Shown here piece after piece: positions 45,724 to 56,957 of a stretch of DNA of 64,000 bases; the stretch's first letter is position 1; every line of letters starts with the position of its first letter. Under the pieces are notes generated by a model. It ran no database searches. It was not told where the DNA came from and saw only the letters and a program-made list of their open reading frames with translations. Source of the DNA: Sulfurospirillum sp. (lineage in GTDB: Bacteria; Campylobacterota; Campylobacteria; Campylobacterales; Arcobacteraceae); assembly GCA_030491005.1 (NCBI GenBank), contig JAKZMJ010000030.1, positions 62,001 to 126,000 of the forward strand, written 5' to 3'. A program made the position numbers and the translations under genes.

Positions 45724-46809
45724 TTATATTAATTCAGGATTTATATGATGATTACTTAAATTTTGTCGAACACTAGAGAATTCACCTGAAATTAATTTTG
45801 AAAATTCATTTTTATGTAATATTGGAAGTATTATATCCCGTCCTGAATACTGTTCTAATTCTTTTCTATTTGAGTCTAAGAGATTAAATGTTTTAATATC
45901 ATCAACGATTAATAAATCAGCTGAGTTATCAAAAGCATCAAGCATCATCGAAGATGCTATTTTATATGTAAATATAGGATGAGAAGAAAAAGTATCTAAA
46001 GCTAAATCACTTTTTAATGAAGCAAGGCTTAGAACGTTAGCCTTTGTCTTATCTAAAAGAGATTTTGTTTGTTTATCTTGCTTAAGACCTTCAAAATATG
46101 CGATATTAAAGTTAGCAAAATTATACTTAACTTCAAGTACTTCTTCAAAATCTCCAAAATCTAGTTTTTTATTGATTTTGTATTGATGTCTTTGTTTTTT
46201 TAATGTCAATTTATTTTTTAGTTTATTGATTTTATCTTCAATACTTAAATCAAAATCATAAATTCTATTTTTTAAACTAGTATGATATTCAATTCCATAT
46301 TCCACTTGTGAACAAATATTTAAAATATCTTTTTCTAAAGAGCTGTTTTTAAAAATTATATCACTAGCTATTAATAAAAAAGCATCTCCTACATAATCTT
46401 TAGCAAAGTTCAAAGTATTTGAAGCATAAAAATACATTTTGTAAGATTGATAATTTCTTTTATCTTCTTCATCTAAATAATCACTAAATAAAGACAATTT
46501 TTCTTGAAAATCTTTATCATCTATTAATAAATCCAAATAAACTCTTCTTGTAGATAAAGGCTCTATCTTAATATCAGTACCAAAATATTTAAATAAATCT
46601 TCACAAGTAATATTTGCACTAGTATAAATACCATTAATACATAGACATAAAGAGTCATTATTGCTATAAGAGAATTTATTTTCTTTATTAAGAGTATTTA
46701 ATATATCTAATAAATTTTTTTCCTCTTTTATGTTTATAAAGTGTGGTGTATAATATGGTAAATAATCAGATTTACAATCAAATCTAAATAAAGAGATTTC
46801 AAATTTCAT
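45724..46809 (-). CDS. FrdB/SdhB-like protein that has lost cluster cysteines
   Basis: The first 100 residues follow the plant-type ferredoxin domain of succinate dehydrogenase/fumarate reductase iron-sulfur subunits: ISLFRFDCKSDYLPYY, LLDILNTL, LCLCINGIYTSANITC (55-69), then IEPLSTRRVYLDLLID (82-97). Only part of the cysteine set remains. The helical region that normally holds CxxCGxC sets reads YFYASNTLNFAKDYVGDAF, with no Cys. The last third is unassigned. It may correspond to a Campylobacterota DUF (I think DUF5644), but I cannot confirm it. Function unknown. Confidence 0.6.
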   Translation of the reverse strand: MKFEISLFRFDCKSDYLPYYTPHFINIKEEKNLLDILNTLNKENKFSYSNNDSLCLCINGIYTSANITCEDLFKYFGTDIKIEPLSTRRVYLDLLIDDKDFQEKLSLFSDYLDEEDKRNYQSYKMYFYASNTLNFAKDYVGDAFLLIASDIIFKNSSLEKDILNICSQVEYGIEYHTSLKNRIYDFDLSIEDKINKLKNKLTLKKQRHQYKINKKLDFGDFEEVLEVKYNFANFNIAYFEGLKQDKQTKSLLDKTKANVLSLASLKSDLALDTFSSHPIFTYKIASSMMLDAFDNSADLLIVDDIKTFNLLDSNRKELEQYSGRDIILPILHKNEFSKLISGEFSSVRQNLSNHHINPELI

Positions 46810-46860
46810 TTTAAGACCTTTGCATAGTAAAATATAATTTTGTATTGCCTTTTTCTAACT

Positions 46861-48129
46861 CTAAGTCTTATTAGACCTAGAAACTTCTGCACCAATATTT
46901 TTTAACTTTTTATCTAAATTTTCATATCCTCTATCTAAATGATAAATTCTATGAATATTTGTCTGACCTTTTGCAACTAAAGCACATAAAACTAAAGCAG
47001 AAGATGCTCTTAAATCTGTTGCCATTACATCTGTCGCATTTAACTTATTTGGCGTTCCTTTAATGGTAGCTACATTACCGTTTAATTGTATATTTGCACC
47101 AAGCCTTAATAACTCACTAACATGCATAAATCTATTTTCAAATAATCGCTCATCAATAGTACTAGTACCATTTGCTTGAGTTGATAGTGCCATAAATTGT
47201 GCTTGCATATCAGTTGGAAAACCTGGATACTCAGAAGTTATGATATTTACAGGTTTAATCTCATTTGTAGGAATAATAGTAATAGAAGTTTTGTCTTGAA
47301 TAATCTTACAATTCATTTCTTCAAATTTTGCTATAACTGCTTCTAAATGAAGTGGTATTATTTTATTAATTGTTAATTCACACTTAGTAATAGCAGCCAC
47401 ACACATATATGTACCAGCTTCTATTCTATCGGGAATTATTGAAAAAGCTTTTATATCTAAAAGTTTTTTATTTGTTCCTTGAATAATTAGCTTTGATGTT
47501 CCAATACCTTGTATATTAACTCCTGCATTTTTAAGCACTTCACAAAGCTGAATAACTTCAGGCTCTTTTGCCGCATTTATTATAATAGTTTCACCTTTTG
47601 CTAAAGATGCAGCCATTAAAATATTTTCAGTACCACCAACGGTAACTTTATCAAAAACTATTTTTGCACCTCTTAAACCATCTTTACAAACAGCTTCAAT
47701 ATATCCATGATTAATAGTAATTGTTGCACCCATTTGCTCCAATGCTTTTAAATGTAAATCAACAGGTCTTTGTCCAATAGCACAACCACCTGGAAGTGAT
47801 ACTTCACAATGCCCAAATCTAGCAAGTAAAGGACCTAAGACAAGAATAGATGCCCTCATAGTTTTTACAATATCATAGTTTGCTTTTGTATTATTTAATG
47901 CTTTAGTACTTATTGTTAGCTTATCTTCTGTTTTAGTAAATACTCCACCTAATTTAACAATTAGTTTTAATAAAGTATTGATATCTACAACATCAGGAAT
48001 ATTTTGTATAAGAACTTCATCTTTTGCTAAAATCATAGCTGCTATTAAAGGCAGTGCTGCATTTTTAGCACCAGATATATCTACACTTCCTTTTAGTTTT
48101 TTTTGTCCAAGTATTTTTAAATATGTCAA
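46861..48129 (-). CDS. murA: MurA, UDP-N-acetylglucosamine 1-carboxyvinyltransferase
   Basis: MurA adds enolpyruvate from PEP to UDP-GlcNAc, the first step of peptidoglycan synthesis. The 422-residue protein has [17 protein letters not shown] with the catalytic Lys-Asn, the catalytic Cys loop in [14 protein letters not shown] (the fosfomycin-sensitive Cys form), and the ending [19 protein letters not shown]. It follows the isochorismatase-like gene by 36 bp. Confidence 0.97.
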   Translation of the reverse strand: MTYLKILGQKKLKGSVDISGAKNAALPLIAAMILAKDEVLIQNIPDVVDINTLLKLIVKLGGVFTKTEDKLTISTKALNNTKANYDIVKTMRASILVLGPLLARFGHCEVSLPGGCAIGQRPVDLHLKALEQMGATITINHGYIEAVCKDGLRGAKIVFDKVTVGGTENILMAASLAKGETIIINAAKEPEVIQLCEVLKNAGVNIQGIGTSKLIIQGTNKKLLDIKAFSIIPDRIEAGTYMCVAAITKCELTINKIIPLHLEAVIAKFEEMNCKIIQDKTSITIIPTNEIKPVNIITSEYPGFPTDMQAQFMALSTQANGTSTIDERLFENRFMHVSELLRLGANIQLNGNVATIKGTPNKLNATDVMATDLRASSALVLCALVAKGQTNIHRIYHLDRGYENLDKKLKNIGAEVSRSNKT

Positions 48130-48165
48130 ATATATATCCTGTGGTTTTTTAGTATTTTATTATTC

Positions 48166-48708
48166 TTACTTTACTAGTGCTGATATTTCTTTAAATACAG
48201 GGTTTTTAGAGCTTTTGGTTAATTCAAATAAAATTGATTCGTATGTTGTAGGTATTACTCCTGCTTGAATTAGTCTCTTTATTGCCATTTTAGTATTATG
48301 TTTTTCACGAGAACTTACACAATCAGTTACAAGGACAGGTGTAAAACCATTATCTAATAAATCCAAACAAGTTTGTAGTATACATACATGAGTTTCAATA
48401 CCTGCAACTAATACAAATGGTTTATTAATACTTTTAATTTTTTCTAAAGTATCTTCATTTTTACAACACGAAAATGTAGTTTTTTCAAAATGCAAATCTT
48501 CTGAAACCAAAGTTCTAATACTAGGAATGGTCTGTCCTAAACCTTTTTTATATTGTTCATTTATAATAAAAGGTATTTTATGTAACTTTAAACCTTTTAC
48601 TAAAGTTAAGAGATTTTTTTCTATTAAGTCTTTATTATTCATAAATGGAAAAAGACGCTCTTGTACATCAACTAAACAAAAGATAGTATTATCAACTTGA
48701 ATTCTCAT
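48166..48708 (-). CDS. Isochorismatase-family cysteine hydrolase
   Basis: The 180-residue protein has the catalytic triad of the family: Asp in FCLVDVQERLFPFM, a Lys in the FEKTTFSC region and Cys in VAGIETHVCILQTCLDL. It most resembles the YcaC-like branch of unknown substrate, not true isochorismatases or nicotinamidases. No signal peptide. It lies upstream of murA on the same strand, a pairing with no clear logic. Confidence 0.85.
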   Translation of the reverse strand: MRIQVDNTIFCLVDVQERLFPFMNNKDLIEKNLLTLVKGLKLHKIPFIINEQYKKGLGQTIPSIRTLVSEDLHFEKTTFSCCKNEDTLEKIKSINKPFVLVAGIETHVCILQTCLDLLDNGFTPVLVTDCVSSREKHNTKMAIKRLIQAGVIPTTYESILFELTKSSKNPVFKEISALVK

Positions 48709-48812
48709 TTTATTTCCTTACATACTTTTACAAATATTATAGCTTGTTTTTAAAAAATTGTATAATAACTTTTACTCAATGATTAAGACAATAAACTTAA
48801 AATATGCCATTA

Positions 48813-48840
48813 TAAAAAAGATACCTAAACTTAGGTATCT
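48813..48840 (-). terminator. Rho-independent terminator of acnB
   Basis: AGATACCTA (48819-48827) pairs with TAGGTATCT (48832-48840) around a 4-nt loop, followed on the minus strand by CTTTTTTATA. It lies 13 nt after the acnB stop. Confidence 0.85.
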
Positions 48841-48852
48841 AAAATATAATTT

Positions 48853-51429
48853 CTAAGAATGAACTAAGTTGGTTAATTCTTCTTTGCTTACTTCATGAAA
48901 ATTTAGATATTTATAAATATCAGCTCTTTTCTCAGGAGTGATTTTTTTAGGAACCATATCAAGATATTCTTTTTTTGTAGGAAGTCGTCCTAATAAAGCA
49001 CATAAAGCAGCAACTTCAGCTGATCCTAAATAAACTTGCGAATCTTTTCCAAGTCTATTATCAAAGTTTCTTGTACTTGTTGAAAATACAACAGCACCTT
49101 GAGCTACATTTGCTTGATTACCCATACATAAAGAACAACCTGGAATTTCAAGTCTAGCTCCTGCTGCTCCAAATATTGAATAATAACCTTCTTCAATTAA
49201 TTGTTGTTTATCCATTTTTGTTGGTGGTGCTATCCATAACTTAGCAGGAACAGTTCCCTCACCTTTTAAAATTTCTCCCAAAGCTCTAAATAATCCGATA
49301 TTTGTCATACATGAACCTACAAATACTTCATCTATTTTATCAGTTAATCTTTTTGGATCAGCTAAAATATTTGTTAAAGTATCAACATCATCTGGATCAT
49401 TTGGACAACATAATAATGGTTCAGTAATTGTACTCATATCGATCTCAATAGTTTCACAATAAGAAGCATTTTCATCAGGAGTAATTAATTCTGGATTTGC
49501 AATCCATTCTTTCATTTTATCAGCTCTTCTTTGAAGAGTTCTAGTGTCTTCATAACCTTCTTCAATCATTTTTTCAATTAATGCAATATTTGAAGATAAG
49601 TATTCAATGATTGGTTCTTTATTTAATTGTACACTACAAGCAGCTGCTGATCTCTCTGCTGCTGCATCTGATAATTCAAATGCTTGTTCAACTTTCAAAT
49701 CAGGTAAACCAGAAATCTCAATGACTTTTCCTGCAAAAATATTCTTTTTACCTTTTTTCTCAACAGTTAATAAACCTTGTTTCATTGCAAAATAAGGAAT
49801 TGCATTTACCATATCTCTTAAAGTAATACCTGCTTGCATTTCACCTATAAATTTTACATGCACAGATTCAGGCATAGTTAAAGGCATAGCTCCTGTTACT
49901 GCTGCAAAAGCAATAAGTCCAGAACCAGCAGGAAAACTCATACCTATAGGAAATCTTGTATGCGAATCTCCTCCTGTTCCAATAGTATCAGGTAGACATA
50001 ATCTATTTAACCACGAGTGAATAACGCCATCACCTGGTCTTAAAGTAACACCACTTCTTGAAGTAATAAACGAAGGCAAAGTATGTTGTAATTTAACATC
50101 AGCTGGTTTAGGATAAGCAGCAGTATGACAAAATGACTGCATAACCATATCAGCACCAAAAGAAAGTGCTGCTAGTTCTTTAATTTCATCTCTTGTCATG
50201 GGTCCTGTTGTATCTTGGCTACCAACGGTTGCACAAATAGGTTCACAATACATACCTGGCTTAATACCCTCAACACCACATGCACGACCAACCATTTTTT
50301 GAGCTTGTGTAAATCCTGCTCCATCATCTTTTGGTTGAGTGGGTGCTATAAATAAATCACTTGCACCTAATTTCAATGCTTCTCTAGCCCTTACAGTTAA
50401 ACCCTTTCCAATAATTAAAGGTATTCGTCCCCCTGCTCTCATCTCATCTGGTAAAGTATTTGGAGAAATAGTAAATGTTGATACCACAACACCATCTTTT
50501 TCTATTACTCCCTCATAAGGTTTAAGGGTAATAACATCACCTGTTTCTAACTCATCAACGGGTGCTTCAATTGGTAAACATCCTGAATCCTCAGCAGTAT
50601 TAAAGAAAATAGGAGCAATAATAGAACCAATTACAACACCACCTGTTCTTTTATTAGGAACTCCATTAATATCTCTACCCATATGCCATTGCACTGAGTT
50701 AATACCTGATTTACGAGAACTACCAGTTCCTACAACATCACCAACATAGGCTAAAGGATATCCTTGTTTTTTAAGCTCAATCATTTTGTTTAAGGGGTCT
50801 TCCATTCTTGATTGTAACATCGAAGTTGCATGTAAAGGAATGTCTGCTCTTGTAAATGCCACAGTTGCAGGAGATAAATCATCTGTATTTGTCTCACCTG
50901 AAATTTTATATACGCTTAGAGTAATTTCTTCATCTAAGGCAGGTTTATTTGTAAACCATTCACCATTAGCCCAAGACTGGATAATTTCTTTTGCATGAGT
51001 ATTTCCATTATCTGCTAAATCTTTTACATCATTAAATGAGTCATATACTAAAATAGTATTTTTTAATTGATTTGCTGATTCTTGTGCAAGATTTTCAATT
51101 TTAAGGGCATCAACAAGAGGAGTAACATTAAACCCACCCATCATAGTTCCTAAGATTTTAATTGCCTCAATTTTAGAAATCACAGAACAGCTTACTTTAT
51201 CTTGAACTATATCGTTTAAAAATGCTGCTTTTACATAAGCTGCATCATCAACACCTGGATTTATATTATTTTTAAATAAATCAAGTGCAAAATCAGAGTC
51301 TTTATTAGAAGTTTCTTTTAACAATTCTACTAATTCTACAGTTTGTTGGGCACTTAATGCTAAAGGTGGTAAAGATCCTTCTTCCAACCTTTCTTGTGTA
51401 TGTGCTTTATAATCAACGATTAAACTCAT
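48853..51429 (-). CDS. acnB: Aconitate hydratase B
   Basis: AcnB interconverts citrate and isocitrate in the TCA cycle. The 858-residue protein has the AcnB domain order: HEAT-like N-terminal region, swivel domain ([23 protein letters not shown]), then the catalytic domains with [13 protein letters not shown], the cluster cysteines in [10 protein letters not shown] and [11 protein letters not shown], and TRNFDNRLG. It is a single-gene unit with its own terminator. TCA enzymes in Campylobacterota use AcnB as the main aconitase. Confidence 0.97.
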   Translation of the reverse strand: MSLIVDYKAHTQERLEEGSLPPLALSAQQTVELVELLKETSNKDSDFALDLFKNNINPGVDDAAYVKAAFLNDIVQDKVSCSVISKIEAIKILGTMMGGFNVTPLVDALKIENLAQESANQLKNTILVYDSFNDVKDLADNGNTHAKEIIQSWANGEWFTNKPALDEEITLSVYKISGETNTDDLSPATVAFTRADIPLHATSMLQSRMEDPLNKMIELKKQGYPLAYVGDVVGTGSSRKSGINSVQWHMGRDINGVPNKRTGGVVIGSIIAPIFFNTAEDSGCLPIEAPVDELETGDVITLKPYEGVIEKDGVVVSTFTISPNTLPDEMRAGGRIPLIIGKGLTVRAREALKLGASDLFIAPTQPKDDGAGFTQAQKMVGRACGVEGIKPGMYCEPICATVGSQDTTGPMTRDEIKELAALSFGADMVMQSFCHTAAYPKPADVKLQHTLPSFITSRSGVTLRPGDGVIHSWLNRLCLPDTIGTGGDSHTRFPIGMSFPAGSGLIAFAAVTGAMPLTMPESVHVKFIGEMQAGITLRDMVNAIPYFAMKQGLLTVEKKGKKNIFAGKVIEISGLPDLKVEQAFELSDAAAERSAAACSVQLNKEPIIEYLSSNIALIEKMIEEGYEDTRTLQRRADKMKEWIANPELITPDENASYCETIEIDMSTITEPLLCCPNDPDDVDTLTNILADPKRLTDKIDEVFVGSCMTNIGLFRALGEILKGEGTVPAKLWIAPPTKMDKQQLIEEGYYSIFGAAGARLEIPGCSLCMGNQANVAQGAVVFSTSTRNFDNRLGKDSQVYLGSAEVAALCALLGRLPTKKEYLDMVPKKITPEKRADIYKYLNFHEVSKEELTNLVHS

Positions 51430-51526
51430 ATATTACTCCTAATTTTAATTTTAATTTATTATATCATAAAGACAAAATGAACTATGTACAGTTTTTGTAT
51501 ATATATGTACAATTTTTATTTAACAT

Positions 51527-52768
51527 TTATATTTCAAATATTCTGTCTAATTTTGCTTTTGCTAAAACTTTATCATAATAAGCATTATTAATACTTTGTT
51601 TTGCTTGAATTAATAAATAATTTGCATTAACTAAGTCTGTGGTTGTAGAAATACCTTCTTTAAATCTTGCGTATACTATTTTATAATTTTCAAGAGATTG
51701 AATTAAAAAAAGTTGGGAAGTTTTAAAATTAAGTGTTGAAACATTAAACTCTTCTAGTGCAGTTTCGTATTCTAAATGTATTGTTAATTTTAAATTTATC
51801 AAATCTTCTTTTATTTGCATTATTTTTTTATTGAAAATAATATTTTGTATTTGATCCTTACTTCCATTATATAAATTCCATTTAATATTAATCGAGCTTG
51901 TTGTTTGGTCTTTTGGAGTATTTTTATTTTTATCTAATACAATATTCTTTCCAAATTTGCTATAAGCTAATTTCAAATCTACTTTTGCATAAGAAGAAGA
52001 TAAGGCTGATTTTTGTTGTTTTTTTAAACTCTGAATAGTCATATTCATAGCTTTTATTTCATTTTTTAGCTCTAAATTATCAAATTTATAAGTACTTAAT
52101 GAAACTTTTTCTCTTTTTATATCTTGTATTTCTTCATCTTTTTTTAGTTTATTACCTAAAAGATTTTTTAATTTAAACCAAGCAATTCTTTTATTTGCTT
52201 CTGCACTAGATAGGTTTTGTTTGGCTTGTAATTTTAAAGCGTTTACTTGAAGTAAATCATTTTTTGCAAGTAAACCTTGCTCAAATTTATTACTTGCATC
52301 ACTATATTGTTGTTGCAGTAACTTATAAGCAAATAACATAGTATCAATATTTTTTACACTTTTTAAATATTGGATATAAAGACTTTTTGTATTATATATT
52401 AAATCAAGCCTAGAAGCTTCAAAAATATATTTTGAATTTTTTAATATATCTTGAGAACTTTCTAAATTATACTTATCTTTAAAACCATTAAATAAATTGT
52501 ATGTCATAAAAATACTTGCACTTGCAGATTCTTTATTTTTTACTTTATTTGTATGGTTTTTTTCATACATATATGCAAAATCTAAATTTGGTTTAAAAGA
52601 AGATTTATATAAGTCTACATTTTTTTCTTTTTCTTCATATATATATTGTTGTTTTTTTAAATTATTATTATTGTCTAATGCCCGTTTAATTGCATCATTC
52701 ATATCTAAAGCATTTAAAGTAAAACTAACATATATAAGTATAAATATTTTTACTAGTATATTTTTCAT
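51527..52768 (-). CDS. TolC-family outer membrane efflux protein
   Basis: The 413-residue precursor has a signal peptide (ends TLNALD at about residue 21) and two repeated OEP units of long amphipathic helices, with the paired segments LDLIYNTKSLYIQYLKS and LINLKLTIHLEYETALEEF and the FKEGISTTTDLVNANYLLIQAK motif near the end. It forms the outer membrane channel for the RND pump encoded 14 bp upstream and is the last gene of the efflux operon. Confidence 0.9.
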   Translation of the reverse strand: MKNILVKIFILIYVSFTLNALDMNDAIKRALDNNNNLKKQQYIYEEKEKNVDLYKSSFKPNLDFAYMYEKNHTNKVKNKESASASIFMTYNLFNGFKDKYNLESSQDILKNSKYIFEASRLDLIYNTKSLYIQYLKSVKNIDTMLFAYKLLQQQYSDASNKFEQGLLAKNDLLQVNALKLQAKQNLSSAEANKRIAWFKLKNLLGNKLKKDEEIQDIKREKVSLSTYKFDNLELKNEIKAMNMTIQSLKKQQKSALSSSYAKVDLKLAYSKFGKNIVLDKNKNTPKDQTTSSINIKWNLYNGSKDQIQNIIFNKKIMQIKEDLINLKLTIHLEYETALEEFNVSTLNFKTSQLFLIQSLENYKIVYARFKEGISTTTDLVNANYLLIQAKQSINNAYYDKVLAKAKLDRIFEI

Positions 52769-52782
52769 TTCTTATTCCTATT

Positions 52783-55700
52783 TTATGATTTACTTAAATC
52801 AATATTTTTTGTTTTCATATTTTTTACACTTGTTTCTAGTTTTAAAAAAAACATTAGCAAAGCTGGTGTAACAAAAATTGTTAATATTGTAGAAAATGCT
52901 AAACCACCTGTAATTACAGAACCTAAACCTCTATAAAATTCACTTCCAGGTCCTGGTATTAAAACTAAGGGTAGCATACCAAAAATAGAAGTTAAAGAAC
53001 TCATATAAATCGGTCGTATTCTTGTTTTTGTAGCTTCCAGTACAGCTTCTTTGTGGCTCATCTCTCCACTTCTTATATAATTTAAACTTTGATGAACAAT
53101 TAAAATTGCATTATTAACCACAATACCTACAAGAATAATAAATCCCAACATTGTTAATACATCTAAAGGTTGAGGAGCTATAAATTCATTCGTTAAGTAT
53201 AAGCCTAAAAACCCACCAGCAGTGGCAAGTGGAACGGTAAACATTATAACTATTGGATATAAAAAATTACCAAACAATGCAGACATTAACAAATAAATAA
53301 CAACTAAAGATAAAATAAAATTCATACTTAGCATTTCTATTGTTTGAGATAGTTTATCAGCAGTTCCTGAAAGTCCAACTTCAACAGACTTATTAATCAT
53401 TCCTTTTGCCTGCATACCATTTAACATTTTATTAATAATCTTCATAGTCTCCTCAACGGTAACTCCCTTAGGTGGTGTAACTTGCAAAGATATTGTTCTT
53501 TTACCATTTAAATGTCTAATCTCTGATATTCCTGTCGTACTCTCATATGATGCCAATGATGAAACTGGAATTAATGAAGAATTAGGAAGTGCTAATTGAA
53601 CAGACATAATATCTTCAGGTGTTTTAATAACTTCATCTGAAGCCTTAAAAATTAAATCAATTTTCTTTTTTCCTTCTTGTTCAAAACTTCCAATTTTTCT
53701 ACCACTCATAATAACATCAATAGTAAGTCCTAAATTAAATGAATTCATACCCGTAGCCATTAAAGCATCTTGGTTTGGTTTAATTCTAATTTCAGGATAC
53801 AACAACTCAATAGAAGGAACTGGTCGTACTTGAGAGCCTTTTAATGTTTGCAGAGTTGCCCCAAAAAGTATACCACCTGCATTAGCTAAGTCCTCGATTT
53901 TTTCACCACTTATATCAATATTAACACTATTACCCTCACCAACACCATCTTCAAAAACACCTGACTGAATGCTAATGCCAAAAACAGATGGCAAAGAATT
54001 TACAATTGGTCTAAATAAAGGAATTAAATCTTTTCCTCTATCTTCATGTATAGAAGTTCCACCAAATAAATTAAAATCTCCAAAAGAAACAAAAAATGCC
54101 CTATTTACTCCAGGTAAATCTCCAACATCTTTATTAATATGTGGCTCAATTTTTTTCATTAGATATGCACCCATTTCATATCTTTCTTTATAAGAAAATC
54201 CAGGAGGCACTATTAGGATATTAAATACTAAGTTCTTATTACCTTGAGGCAAATAATCAACCTTAGGAAATAATAGAAAAATAATTCCACCTGAAAAAAC
54301 TGCCAAAGAAATAATTGTAAATATTTTAGTAAACATATTTTTCAATGAAAGAGTGACCAAAGACATTATAATATTAACAAGCTTATTACCAAAATCTCCG
54401 ATTATACTCTTTTGCACTTTTATTTCTTTGTCTTTAGTAATTTTTTTCCATAACATTGGAATTACTGAAATTGAAACAAATAATGAAAAAACAACAGCTG
54501 CGGTTACTGCAATAGCAATATCTTTAAATAATTGTCCAGCTTCATCTTGTAAAAAAATTATTGGTAAAAAAACTGCAACTGTTGTCAAAGCTGAGGCTAT
54601 TAAAGCACCCCATACTTCACTTGCACCAATATAAGCAGCTTGGGCTATACTCATACCTTCTTTTCTATGTCTATCCATATTTTCTAATACTACAATGGCT
54701 GAATCAACCAACATACCAACTGCAAAGGAAATACCTGCAAGTGAAATTGTATTTAACGATCGCCCCATTGCATCAAGTATTATAAATGTACCTATTACAG
54801 AAATGGGAATTGCAACTGAGACTACTGCTGTTGGAGAGAATGAACGTAAAAATATAATAAGAATAAAAATAGCTAGAAAAGCACCAATTATAATATTTTG
54901 TTGAACTAAATCAACTGAACCAACTATATAAGGTCTTTGGTCATAAATCCAATGAATTTTAAGATTTTGTTCTTTTAAAATATTTTTGTTTAGCTCATTA
55001 ATAACTTTTTCAACATCTTCAGTTAATTGCACAATATTAACAGAAGCATTAGGTTGAATTCCAGCGAAAATACCGTCTTTCCCTAAGTACATAGCTACAG
55101 AATTTGCAGTTTCTAAACCAAAATTAACCTCAGCTATATCTTTAACCCTAACTCTTTGTTCTCTATTTGAAATTAATAAAACATTTTTTATACTTGCAAT
55201 ACTTGTATATTTATTGACTGTTCTAATTCTATATGCTCTTCTTTCAAGATTTAAAATACCTGCTGATATATCAACATTTTCATTTTGTAAAATTTGAATA
55301 ACTTGAGAAATATTTAAACCATAAGATGCTAGTTTGTTTGTATCAAAAACTATTTGCATTTGATTTTTTCTACCACCAGCACTCATAACACCTGAAACAC
55401 CCTCAACTCTTTTAATAGTGGAGATAATCTCATCATCAAAAAATGTTTTATACTCATCTATATGGTTTTTATTATTTTTTAGTGTTTGTAACATCAACCA
55501 AATAACTGGACTTGCACTTGCTGTTTCAATTACTGGCTTTTCAACATTATTAGGATAATTACTTACTTCATTTAATTTATTTGAAACATCTTGTAAGGCA
55601 GCTCTTAGGTTCGTACCTAATTTAAATGTTAAAGTTAATTCTGAATAATTATCTTTAGATAAAGATTCATAATTAATTAGATTATTTAAAGATTTTAATA

Positions 55701-55908
55701 CACTTTCTTGCTCTTCAATAATCTCACGTTCAATCTCATAAGGAGTTGCTCCTGGCCAAACAGTTCTGATTTTGATTTCTGGTTTTGTAACTGAGGGTGT
55801 CAACTGATATGGTAGTTTCTCTAAAGATAAGAAACCAAACATTACTACTATTAAAACAGATACTATAATAGTAACTGGGTTTTTAATAGAAAATTTAATT
55901 AAATCCAT
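52783..55908 (-). CDS. RND-family efflux pump, inner membrane transporter
   Basis: The 1041-residue protein has the full RND (AcrB-type) layout: 12 membrane spans and two large periplasmic loops. It starts MDLIKFSIKNPVTIIVSVLIV and has TVWPGATPYEIEREI and, in span 4, GISFAVGMLVDSAIVVLENMDRH with a single proton-relay Asp where many pumps have two. The matching second-half segment is MLGFIILVGIVVNNAILIVH. The substrate is unknown; the position with MFP, TolC and TetR genes suggests drugs, detergents or similar compounds. Confidence 0.94.
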   Translation of the reverse strand: MDLIKFSIKNPVTIIVSVLIVVMFGFLSLEKLPYQLTPSVTKPEIKIRTVWPGATPYEIEREIIEEQESVLKSLNNLINYESLSKDNYSELTLTFKLGTNLRAALQDVSNKLNEVSNYPNNVEKPVIETASASPVIWLMLQTLKNNKNHIDEYKTFFDDEIISTIKRVEGVSGVMSAGGRKNQMQIVFDTNKLASYGLNISQVIQILQNENVDISAGILNLERRAYRIRTVNKYTSIASIKNVLLISNREQRVRVKDIAEVNFGLETANSVAMYLGKDGIFAGIQPNASVNIVQLTEDVEKVINELNKNILKEQNLKIHWIYDQRPYIVGSVDLVQQNIIIGAFLAIFILIIFLRSFSPTAVVSVAIPISVIGTFIILDAMGRSLNTISLAGISFAVGMLVDSAIVVLENMDRHRKEGMSIAQAAYIGASEVWGALIASALTTVAVFLPIIFLQDEAGQLFKDIAIAVTAAVVFSLFVSISVIPMLWKKITKDKEIKVQKSIIGDFGNKLVNIIMSLVTLSLKNMFTKIFTIISLAVFSGGIIFLLFPKVDYLPQGNKNLVFNILIVPPGFSYKERYEMGAYLMKKIEPHINKDVGDLPGVNRAFFVSFGDFNLFGGTSIHEDRGKDLIPLFRPIVNSLPSVFGISIQSGVFEDGVGEGNSVNIDISGEKIEDLANAGGILFGATLQTLKGSQVRPVPSIELLYPEIRIKPNQDALMATGMNSFNLGLTIDVIMSGRKIGSFEQEGKKKIDLIFKASDEVIKTPEDIMSVQLALPNSSLIPVSSLASYESTTGISEIRHLNGKRTISLQVTPPKGVTVEETMKIINKMLNGMQAKGMINKSVEVGLSGTADKLSQTIEMLSMNFILSLVVIYLLMSALFGNFLYPIVIMFTVPLATAGGFLGLYLTNEFIAPQPLDVLTMLGFIILVGIVVNNAILIVHQSLNYIRSGEMSHKEAVLEATKTRIRPIYMSSLTSIFGMLPLVLIPGPGSEFYRGLGSVITGGLAFSTILTIFVTPALLMFFLKLETSVKNMKTKNIDLSKS

Positions 55909-55916
55909 TTTAATTC

Positions 55917-56957
55917 CTATTTATTTATAACTTTTACAGGGGTATTTGGGAAAATTCTTTCATTACCTTTTGAAACAATATCCATACCCTCAACTAAACC
56001 TTTACCTTCAATTGCTATTTTATTTCCATCAAAACCTATAATTTTGATAGGTATTCTAATAGCTAATGATTTTTCATTTATTGCAAAAACTACATTTTGT
56101 CCAAAATTCTTAATCACACTATCTCTTGGTAAAACCATAGCTCTTTTTTTAACACTCTTAGCTAAACTAATTTTTGCTTCTTGCCCATCAAAAACAAAAG
56201 CACTTTTTAAAGTTGTTTTAAACTTAATAGGAAAAGTTCTTGTTATTTTATCTCCATTTGGAATAATTGCAATTAAACTTGATTTAAATGTTTTACCACC
56301 TATTAGAACAGTGTATTTTTCTTTAAAATTTAAAGCATTTACAAAACTAGAAGGTATGTTAAAAGTTAGTTCAATACTTTTTGTATTTACTATTTTAGCT
56401 ATTGGACTACCTGCATTTACCCATTCACCTAAATTTATCTTTTTTTCAACAATTATTCCACTAAAAGGTGCTTTAATTGATTTTTGTTTTTTTTGTATTT
56501 CAAATTCTTTTAAATTAGCTTGTAATACCATCAGTTTATTTAATGATGAATTTAATTTCAATAAAGAATTATCATACTCTTTTTGTGTAATTGATTTTGA
56601 ACTTAACAATTTTTTATACCTAGTAAAATCTTTAGAATAATTTTTTTGCTCATCTTTTGCTATTTTTAAATTAGCAAGTGCTGCATTGATTTTAGATTGT
56701 AATAATTCATCATCAATTTTTACTAAAACTTGCCCTTTTTTAACTTTATTGCCTATTTTAAAATAAATTTTTTTTACTAAACCAGAATTTTGGGCTGCTA
56801 AAAGTGATTTTTGATCAAAATTTACAGTTCCGTTAAATTTTTGTAAGGGATTTACTTCTGCATATGTAAGCTTTGTTACTTCAACTAGAGAAATAGCCAG
56901 TAATGTTGTAGAATAAATACTACACATTAATATATAAATAATAAATTTTTTAAACAT
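55917..56957 (-). CDS. RND efflux periplasmic adaptor (MFP)
   Basis: The 346-residue membrane-fusion protein has an N-terminal membrane/signal segment and the split lipoyl domain (QNSGLVKKIYFKIGNKVKKGQVLVKID and IKAPFSGIIVEKKINLGEWV), flanking a coiled-coil hairpin (about 85-150). Beta-barrel and membrane-proximal domains follow. It links the RND pump to the TolC channel. The start overlaps the TetR gene by 8 bp and the stop is 8 bp before the pump gene. Confidence 0.92.
   Translation of the reverse strand: MFKKFIIYILMCSIYSTTLLAISLVEVTKLTYAEVNPLQKFNGTVNFDQKSLLAAQNSGLVKKIYFKIGNKVKKGQVLVKIDDELLQSKINAALANLKIAKDEQKNYSKDFTRYKKLLSSKSITQKEYDNSLLKLNSSLNKLMVLQANLKEFEIQKKQKSIKAPFSGIIVEKKINLGEWVNAGSPIAKIVNTKSIELTFNIPSSFVNALNFKEKYTVLIGGKTFKSSLIAIIPNGDKITRTFPIKFKTTLKSAFVFDGQEAKISLAKSVKKRAMVLPRDSVIKNFGQNVVFAINEKSLAIRIPIKIIGFDGNKIAIEGKGLVEGMDIVSKGNERIFPNTPVKVINK

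Noticed and set aside
56044-56640. 198-residue plus-strand frame opposite the efflux adaptor
   Set aside because: Antisense shadow of the MFP gene; the hydrophobic look comes from the reverse of Lys/Asn-rich codons.
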